From contig JADLSH010000395.1 of NCBI GenBank assembly GCA_016169945.1, positions 5,174,001 through 5,238,000 of the forward strand: a DNA stretch of 64,000 nucleotides. The letters run 5' to 3'. Positions 57,335 to 64,000 of the stretch are shown here, in pieces (position 1 is the first letter of the stretch; every line of letters starts with the position of its first letter). Both the position numbers and the translations under genes were made by a program. The DNA comes from Trachythela sp. YZ-2020. Taxonomy: Eukaryota > Cnidaria > Anthozoa > Malacalcyonacea > Clavulariidae. The notes under the pieces were generated by a model. The model was given only the letters and a program-made list of their open reading frames with translations, was not told the origin of the DNA and made no database searches.

Positions 57335-60268
57335 ATGGCTAGTAAGTCAGGCACAGAGTGGATGCCTCGAGTAATGCAAGCCTCAGCGTTAGGTATGGCT
57401 CCACTCGCCCGAACAAGACTCTCACCGGTGCCTTCCGCATCGCTGCCTAATAAACGAGTCGTGATTGTCGTTTCTGGACGCCGTTACGAGACATGGGAGG
57501 CGACACTTTCTCGACATCCAGATACTCTCTTAGGCAGCAAAGAGCGAGAGTATTTTCTGGATGAGACAACTGGGGAATACGTATTTGATCGAGACCCAAG
57601 TATATTCCGCCATATATTGAACTACTATAGAACAGGAAGACTACATTTCTCTTACTATGACTGCAGTAAGACGTTTGAAGAAGAGTTTAAATTTTTCGGT
57701 ATTCCGTTCGATGGTTTCGACTCGTGTTGTTGGAACGAAGTGAACGACTCGTACGAAGCTGAGACTGTTATTGCATCTACAATGACAAAACTAAGACAAC
57801 GTGTAAGTCGAACTCATTTTGATACTTTCCGTGAAACTATATGGGATACCTTTGAGAATCCACAGCGAACACGCGCAAGTAGAACTGTGTATAATATCAT
57901 TGTTGTTGCTGTTGCGTTAAGTTTGTTACTGACTACAGGACAAACAATTCGTTGTCCGGGTGGTAAAACATGTGGCGAGGAGTTTCATGATTTATTTCTC
58001 TATACAGACGGAGCTTGTGCGTTTATATTCACCGTAGAGTACGTTGTTAAACTATACGCTGTGCCATATCGTAAAGCTTTTGTTAAAAGTCTTGAAAGTT
58101 TTATTGATATCCTTGCAATCTTACCATTCTATTTTGATTTGTTAGAAGTGTATGCACCTGAGTTGAAATCTTTTTCTATTTTACGAGTGTTCCGTGTGTT
58201 TCGAGTGTTTAAACTACTAAAGAATTTAAAACGGTTAAAGACGTTGCTCATAACGTTCCGTAATGCCGCTCCCGAACTTGGCGTACTGTGTTTTATATTT
58301 GCAATGGGAACGATCATGTTTGCGACCTGTGTATATTACTTGGAGAAAAATGTTCCCAATACAACTTTTGCTCATATACCGCTGGCCATTTGGTACGCTA
58401 TCGTCACAGGCACAACATTAGGGTTAGTATTGGTCAATGATAGGTATTTTGTTTTAATGTTCTTAGATGTTCAATAATCATTAGGTTATTTAGCTGATAG
58501 TATAGCTAATGCTTTAAATTCTGAAGTTATTTTGGTAACTATTCTACAGTAGATCAACTCAATCGGTATACAGCCATGTCCATGCTTGTATCAGAAATTT
58601 TACACATCTATTTTAACATTTAGGGCCTGTTTATATGATCCCGTCTAGGTGGGACGGGACGTTTTCATCCCGTCTAGCCGGGAAACTCGCCAAGGCGGGA
58701 TGGCGTGTTTATATGGACAAAATACATAGCCTGGATGTTTGAAGTGTTTGACGTCATATTTTCTTGCAGAAAGGGATTTACGCGTGCTCAGAAGAAAAGT
58801 TCATCCCGGCTAGGCGGGATAGTGTTTATATGGGAATTTCTCGTCCCGGCTAAGCGGGATCCCGGCAACAGACGCCGGGATCCCGTCTAGGCGGGATAGA
58901 AGCGGGATCATATAAACACTCAATAGAGTTTATATTACAAGCGGGATCTCGGCAATCGTCCCGCCCCGCCTAGCCGGGATCATATAAACACTCAATAGAG
59001 TTTATATTACAAGCGGGATCTCGGCAATTGTCCCGCCTAGCCGGGATCATATAAACAGGCCCTTAGTTTGACATCCAGTTTTCTTCCATTCTCACCTCAC
59101 GTTCTTTTCGGCTTTCCCTCATATTGTTGTTTTAACCGCCTTGACCTTCATTTTACATGACCAGCACTTTTTCGGACTTCCCCTATCACTTTTTTGCCTT
59201 TCATTCACCAGATATAGAATCATGTTTCCCTGTTATGTGTTAGGGTCAGTGGAGAAGGTTAGAGTTAGAGTTACAGCTAAATGAGTTAGGGTTGAATCTA
59301 TGACCAGTTCACACATTATTTTCGCTAGACATCCTTCTTAATAAGTCATGGTCACTTAAATCATTCCCATCATATATTTTTCTAAACCACTCGACTACTT
59401 TCCTTCTATTTTTTCTGTATTCCGCCATTTATTTTCTAATCTCCCCCCTCAACTTCTGCTACTTTCTATCAATTTTCTCCTTGATTTCTACAATTCTTGC
59501 ACACTTCCCTTCTCAGCTATCCATTGATGACTAGCTACAATCGTGGCAAAAATCCTGTAGACACTTAGCTGTAAACTAAAATACCACTCACTGTTCATAT
59601 ACGCATATTTGTATCTTCCTACCCCCGCTCCCCCCGTACAATGTACGTAAACCAATCGGTAACCTTTTCAACATTGAAAGGGGGGGGGGTAGAATTGTTG
59701 TTTTTGCAAGGAAATCATCGACCAACGCATGTATAGTTATTTACGCATGCGCTGTCCGCAATAATTTTTGCCTGTATTGTAGCTATTGCCCTTCTCTCCA
59801 TACCTCGCCTAACTTGGGATAAAACCTTGTAGGGGACTTCGTGTCCTATTGTTTTAACACCTAGTGTAATTAATTTATTTATACTAAATTCATTAAATTA
59901 ACTTTTACTCCACTATCGACATCAATTCCATTTTGACTTGCGTCAACCCTCAACATTGGATTACCACTTTATGTATAATTAACCCTCTATTTTGATGTGT
60001 TTACAGCTATGGAGATATGGTTCCTTCCAGTATTGGCGGGAAACTTATCTCTGCACTATTCCTTACATTGGCTGTGTTCATTGTCTCACTACCTGTACCG
60101 TTCATCGAAGGCAAACTACTACATCAACAACATCTTCAATTGACAGAAGATCGCTTAGAGATGAGGTTAAAACGAATGCTGAAAACAAAACAATGTCGTC
60201 GTGGTAGTCTACAGTTGAAACGGACGCGACGTGGTACGGCTAGTAGTATTGATGCTGCCGCCACGTGA
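57335..60268 (+). CDS. Shal-type (Kv4) voltage-gated potassium channel alpha subunit, two exons
   Basis: Exons 57,335-58,422 and 60,007-60,268 give 449 aa. The N-terminus has EWMP and MAPLA like Kv4. The T1 tetramerisation domain is about residues 41-135, with the zinc motif H104-x5-C110-x20-C131-C132. S1 about 184-203; S2 226-243 (FTVEYVVKLYA); S3 256-270; S4 284-302 with basic residues every third position (RVFRVFRVFKLLKNLKRLK); S5 313-335; pore with selectivity filter T361-L362-G363-Y364-G365-D; S6 with PVP 392-394. The TTLGYGDMVP filter context and T1 sequence are diagnostic of Shal. Such channels give rapidly inactivating A-type K+ current in excitable cells. The C-terminal tail (about 55 aa) is much shorter than in vertebrate Kv4. 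The intron lies inside the Gly363 codon. Confidence 0.95.
58623..59062. mobile_element. PIF/Harbinger-like MITE, 440 bp, in channel intron
   Basis: Termini GGGCCTGTTTATATGATC and GATCATATAAACAGGCCC are exact complements over 18 bp and more, flanked by TTA on both sides (58,620-58,622 and 59,063-59,065). The interior is made of GCGGGAT and ATCCCG motifs on both strands, with a direct duplication (CATATAAACACTCAATAGAG at 58,908 and 58,980). No transposase. The 3-bp TTA duplication fits PIF/Harbinger. Confidence 0.85.
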
Positions 60269-61353
60269 CCTAGGTACATTCACCCTTAATCATTACAACC
60301 CTACTAGGCTTAGCATAACACCTTTGGGCACTTCCTGGCAAAAATCGGTCTAGGCCTCAGATGTTCGGGTCATCGATCGTCCTTAAATTGTTTATACGTT
60401 TCCACAATGAAGTCTCAAACAGGTTCAAATAATAGAATTGAAATCCTCAGTGGCTTCTTTTACAAGCCTACAGTATCCTAAATATGTTGCAACACCAACG
60501 TCCTTTGAATGAATATAACTGAAATGCGGCTATGGCGCCAAAGTTTCGCATCCTGGGGCGCTTTTAAGTTCAGGCCGCCCCTCCTGATAAGCGATCCAAG
60601 AACAAGAATGTTATCGTCCTGCAATTCAACAACTTGTTGAAAAGTTGTAAATGACAACCTGGCTTGCATATAGAAACTTGATAAAATGACAGCATTGTAC
60701 AACTCATCGACAAGCTTGCTGCAAGTCTGTTTGCGAACACACCTTGTTGATAAAATGTGAGACTTTTGCGTATGTACATTATGATTGATTTTTTAACTTC
60801 GTCTCTACCATGAAATATATATGCAGTCAATAGTTGTGGCTAAAAGGCACATCATGTACGCAGCGCTGTAGTTTTCGTTGCAGCTCTCCAATATCTATTG
60901 TATAATTGAAAACCAAATTGTGAACAGAAAACCATTTATTTCAATTATTTTTAAAGGAAAGGTACTAAATATTAAAGTCTAATTAAGATGTTATAAAAAT
61001 CCACCTTTCTTGCTACTGTGACAGGAGTTGTTACCAGTCTCCCAGGTTTCTCTCCATATTTCTAGAAAATAGAGATGATACATTAATTGTATCAATTAAT
61101 TTGGTGATTGATCTGCCACAATATATACTAGCCGCAATCGAATCGCCTCCAGACCGACAATCCGGGACTAATTAAAGACCTTGGACACCCCTTCTCTCTT
61201 TTCCAGAGGCATTTAAACAGTGGCGGACACTAGGGTGGGGGCAACCTGCCCAATAATCTCCGACACCCTTCAGTTTAAATGATAGCTGAATAACTGTGTA
61301 TAACAACGCTGTAATGAGAATTTTACAACTATGAAAATATTGGTAGGCTATAA
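60269..61353. other. downstream region of Shal channel
   Basis: At 60,620-60,760 there are degenerate repeats of AACTTGTTGA, ACTTGATAAAATGAC and GACAAGCTTGCTGCAAG type that look like an old minisatellite. At 61,219 CAGTGGCGGACACTAGGGTG looks like a hAT-type end without a partner. No gene recognised. Confidence 0.45.
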
Positions 61354-61753
61354 CAGTGGGGGGGTGAAACATAGGGGTCCGGGGGCATGCATGCTCCCCC
61401 GGGAAAATTTGAAAAATCGAGTCTGGGAAATGTCATTTCCTGCACCTTCTGGCCCCGAATTGAATAACTTGGACAGGAAAATTGCTGGGGAAAATTTGCT
61501 TCAAAATTTGCTTCGTTTGGATGACTTGGTGGGGGCGATAATCGCCAGCCAAAATTAAGCATAATTGAACTATCTGATGATGGAAAAGAGCTCGCTCTTT
61601 TTAAACAAGAACTATCTCAAATAATTAGGCCATCGTTTCAATGACATCTATATATATAAACATCATATAGGGAATATATTTCCAACTTAATCTATTTTTA
61701 GGGGGCTTAGCCCCCCTGTGCAAAATACACCCCCCGTGGTTCCTACGCCAGTG
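61354..61753. mobile_element. hAT-type MITE, 400 bp, perfect 8-bp target duplication
   Basis: The element begins CAGTGGGGGGGTGAAAC and ends TTCCTACGCCAGTG. GGCTATAA flanks it exactly on both sides (61,346-61,353 and 61,754-61,761). Terminal repeats are short and imperfect. The left interior (61,375-61,445, reversed) carries the GCAGGAAATG to CCCCCGGACCCC module also present at 162-451 and in the 8413-10,797 element. Confidence 0.8.
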
Positions 61754-62091
61754 GGCTATAATCCTATATATTTAGTAAATTGGCATGATATTTACTACAA
61801 GAAAGTTTTAAAGACAGATATTTGCAACAGCAACAGGGTGGTAATATGGTAGTAACCGAAATTCGCTCCACAGGATCCATGTGTTCGCAATTGCGGTGTA
61901 TAAAATTAAGATTCGTTGTGTATAATATTTTTGCCGCCCGACTGAAAAGCCTCTACAGAGGACAAAGGGACTGCCCAGTTGCCTTTTCTCAGTTGTCAAA
62001 ATCGACTTGTTATCATATCGAAAACGCCCAGCGCCACTTTTGCTATAATAACGCTCTATATAGTCAGTCTAATAGTCTATTCTAAACAGGA

Positions 62092-62233
62092 GCCTCCTGT
62101 TTTTCTCAACTGACAATACTTGATCGAGTCAGAACGCAGCTGTTGAGAAGACACCTCCTCCAACTTGACCGAGGTTTCCTGAAGAACGAGGCAATTTCAT
62201 TGCTTCTGAACAGACTGAAGCAATTGTTAAATG
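62092..62233 (+). CDS. possible exon, unrecognised family
   Basis: After CTAAACAG the frame reads SQLTILDRVRTQLLRRHLLQ followed by LDRGFLKNEAISLLLNRLKQ and LLN. It is leucine-rich, amphipathic and alternately charged, as expected of helical coding sequence. It lies on the opposite strand to the next candidate. A confident donor was not found. It could be an exon of a gene extending beyond the window, or a relic. Confidence 0.3.
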
Positions 62234-62444
62234 GAGCCAATAAAATCACTGTTCCGCTGCGTATCATTTTCACTATGAATTTTAGTTACTCTAGTATTGT
62301 TTATATTTTCGACCAACCTTCTCACAACGGTAAGGTATAACTTCAGCAATTATGCCGCTTGGTCCATTAGATACATCGATTACTTTTTCAAGTTTATGAA
62401 AATACCTAGTCCGCTGGTGAACTTGAAAATTACCAATTGCTAAC

Positions 62445-62608
62445 CTGCGCAGCAGCATTAAGAATCCCAGGTCCTGTATAGCCAAAAAGAGCGTAGGATA
62501 TCCACGGAAATCGTTGATAATATTATGTCCAGCAAGTTGCTCAAGGCTTTTTTTAGCTTCATCTGACAATTTACGACCATCATCCCAATGGCTACAAGAA
62601 CTAATCTC
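62445..62608 (-). CDS. possible exon, unrecognised family
   Basis: On the minus strand, acceptor-like TTTTAATAG precedes an open frame EISSCSHWDDGRKLSDEAKK, SLEQLAGHNIINDFRGYPTL, FLAIQDLGFLMLLRR and then GTTAGC. The composition is protein-like, but no family is recognised. The frame stays open past the putative donor to 62,291. Confidence 0.3.
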
Positions 62609-63261
62609 CTATTAAAATGAAATAATTTCCTTGTTGTTTTGCTAACCTTGCAAGCCATGCAATGCAGGCTCCTTAATTGCCATGGTTAGGTTTGCATGGC
62701 GGTTTCTGTGACCACGCTATTTGTTTTAAGCTTCTCTGTCACCAGACGCCCAAACCAGATTTTTTAAAAAGATGCTCATCTCTATTAAACACCCCTTATG
62801 CAGGAATCAATTCAAAGAGCAACCACACCCCTGGACACTCTGCAAACTGTTGGAAAGTTGGTTGATTAATAAGCGTTAAACGTCCATTTCAGAATTGCCG
62901 TTTCATTCTAATAGACATCCGCTTTAAAATATGATTTTTTAAAATATCATTTTATGGTTCTCGAGTTTGCAAACCTGTATTTTATTGTCCATACTTCGGT
63001 ATTATGAATTGCTTAAGACTAACCTTTTCGGTAGGCCATTCAATTCTTCATATCTGTTGATGGTCCTTTGAATAAAGTGTTTGTGTAACAACTCTTGAAA
63101 ATTCGAATATTTATTTTTTTCTTTACGAGATAAAATTTTCCTTATAGTAAACTAGACTAACAATGTATCCTTCCGTGGGCATTAGAGGCTAGAATGCACT
63201 TTTGATTAAAGATTTTAGTCAAAGTCGTTTTAAGAAGAAATTTTTATGTATGGGTTTGAAC

Positions 63262-63579
63262 CAGTGGCGCCGTGGGTCCCATGTTTTAGGGGGGGCCAAG
63301 CATAGTATTTTCCGACAATATTCGGAAATAATATTATAGCTTTTGTTGTCGGGGGCGGGGTGGGTGGGGGTAACATTAAAAATTCTATACACTTATATTC
63401 TCAAAACGTAAACTGAGTCTGATTTCCGATATTTCATCAACATGTTTTCGCATTCGTATATGCAGGTATGTTTCACCATCAAGATTCCGACAACATAACA
63501 AATTTCCAATTTTCCGACGGGTCTCAACGATAGGGGGGGGCCATGGCCCCCCCTGGCCACCCCGGCCACGGCGCCACTG
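63262..63579. mobile_element. hAT-type MITE, 318 bp, perfect 8-bp target duplication
   Basis: Terminal inverted repeats CAGTGGCGCCGTGG and CCACGGCGCCACTG are exact. The flanking duplication GTTTGAAC is identical at 63,254-63,261 and 63,580-63,587. The interior has G-tracts and C-tracts (GGGGGGGCCATGGCCCCCCC near 63,534). Exact repeats suggest relatively recent insertion. Confidence 0.9.
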
Positions 63580-63717
63580 GTTTGAACACCACCCAAGATG
63601 GTACCAGAGTTAAATTAGTTATTGATATGAGTGTTAGAGTTAGGGGGGTGGGGGTTGTGAGATAAAGACCCAGGTTATATATATTGGTTCAATAAACGGT
63701 ATTCAACATATATTATT

Positions 63718-63892
63718 ATATACACAAGATCTGGATATGAGGTATTCTGCAATCTGATTGGTTCTCTACTAGCAGGATATTAGCTAATATCCTGCTAGTA
63801 GAGAAAAGTAGAAAAATGGCTGCAGATTTGGACCATTAAATGAAGAGGAAAAACGCCAAAATGTTCTGTTCATATCCAGAGCTTGTGTATAT
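63718..63892 (+). mobile_element. TIR body D, 175 bp (inverted copy at 46,186-46,383)
   Basis: Ends ATATACACAAGATCTGGATA and TATCCAGAGCTTGTGTATAT are inverted repeats. A central palindrome AGCAGGATATTAGCTAATATCCTGCT (core GGATATTAGCTAATATCC) is present. AATCTGATTGGTT lies about 40 bp inside the left end. TAATACTAAAAC joins it directly to the hairpin that follows. Confidence 0.8.
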
Positions 63893-63899
63893 AATACTA

Positions 63900-64000
63900 A
63901 AACAGTTATTCTACTCACTCTCGTCGTATATGACTGATAGCCGACTCGGCGCTATCGCGCCTCGTCGGCTATCAGCTCGTATACGACTCGAGTTCGTAGA
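63900..64000. repeat. CpG-rich imperfect hairpin D, cut by window end
   Basis: The outer arm AACAGTTATTCTAC would pair with GTAGA... at the window edge. Unpaired TCACTCTCG and CTCGAGTTC follow, then an inner stem TCGTATATGACTGATAGCCG against CGGCTATCAGCTCGTATACG with a CGCGCC-type loop. It has the same design as hairpins A, B and C, with a different sequence. Confidence 0.8.

Larger units (their letters stand above)
61762..63261. other. region with two exon-like frames, otherwise unannotated
   Basis: Apart from the two candidate exons listed separately, only short frames occur. No repeats with clear ends were found. Confidence 0.4.

Overview
The window is eukaryotic nuclear DNA, AT-rich, with spliced genes, long introns and many mobile elements. 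The gene content points to an early-diverging animal, most likely a cnidarian-type genome. It has a Shal-type (Kv4) potassium channel, an OSR1/SPAK kinase, single-exon rhodopsin-class GPCRs and a secreted ShK-Kazal-Kazal-antistasin-like protein. Species cannot be read from the sequence. Nothing bacterial or viral was recognised.

Layout. 1-15.1 kb is a transposon graveyard: a hAT-type MITE with a perfect 8-bp target duplication, a 2.6-kb inverted duplication carrying a captured exon, several TIR elements, a LINE split by a 2.4-kb insertion, and a decayed minus-strand Helitron (PIF1 helicase, DUF6570-like and OTU/C76-like peptidase pieces). 15.1-17.6 kb has no recognised gene. 17.6-25.5 kb holds the secreted multidomain gene on the plus strand; a chain of CpG-rich hairpins and TIR bodies lies in its first intron. 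28.3-29.3 kb is an intact single-exon GPCR, and 31.4-32.3 kb is a frameshifted second GPCR. The last codons of that second GPCR, at the helix-8 Cys-Cys-Arg-Arg position, run straight into a 4.5-kb array of about 175 copies of a 26-bp unit (32.2-36.76 kb).

36.9-37.2 kb is a tRNA-derived SINE. 39.1-52.3 kb is a complete 17-exon OSR1/SPAK kinase gene (515 residues, all splice phases consistent), with a LINE fragment, microsatellite, MITEs and a hairpin composite in its introns. 53.4-55.1 kb is a three-exon TPR gene on the same strand. 57.3-60.3 kb is a two-exon Shal channel of 449 residues whose intron splits the pore selectivity filter and carries a PIF/Harbinger-like MITE. 60.3-64 kb is again mostly mobile elements, including two hAT MITEs with perfect 8-bp duplications and one side of another hairpin composite.

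There is no operon-like organisation. OSR1/SPAK (cation-chloride cotransport and volume control), the Kv channel and the GPCR are all membrane-excitability or signalling genes, but nothing in the sequence shows that they are co-regulated. The two observations most worth following are the satellite born from a GPCR coding tail, and the recurrent hairpin-plus-TIR modules whose stems differ in sequence but keep one architecture.
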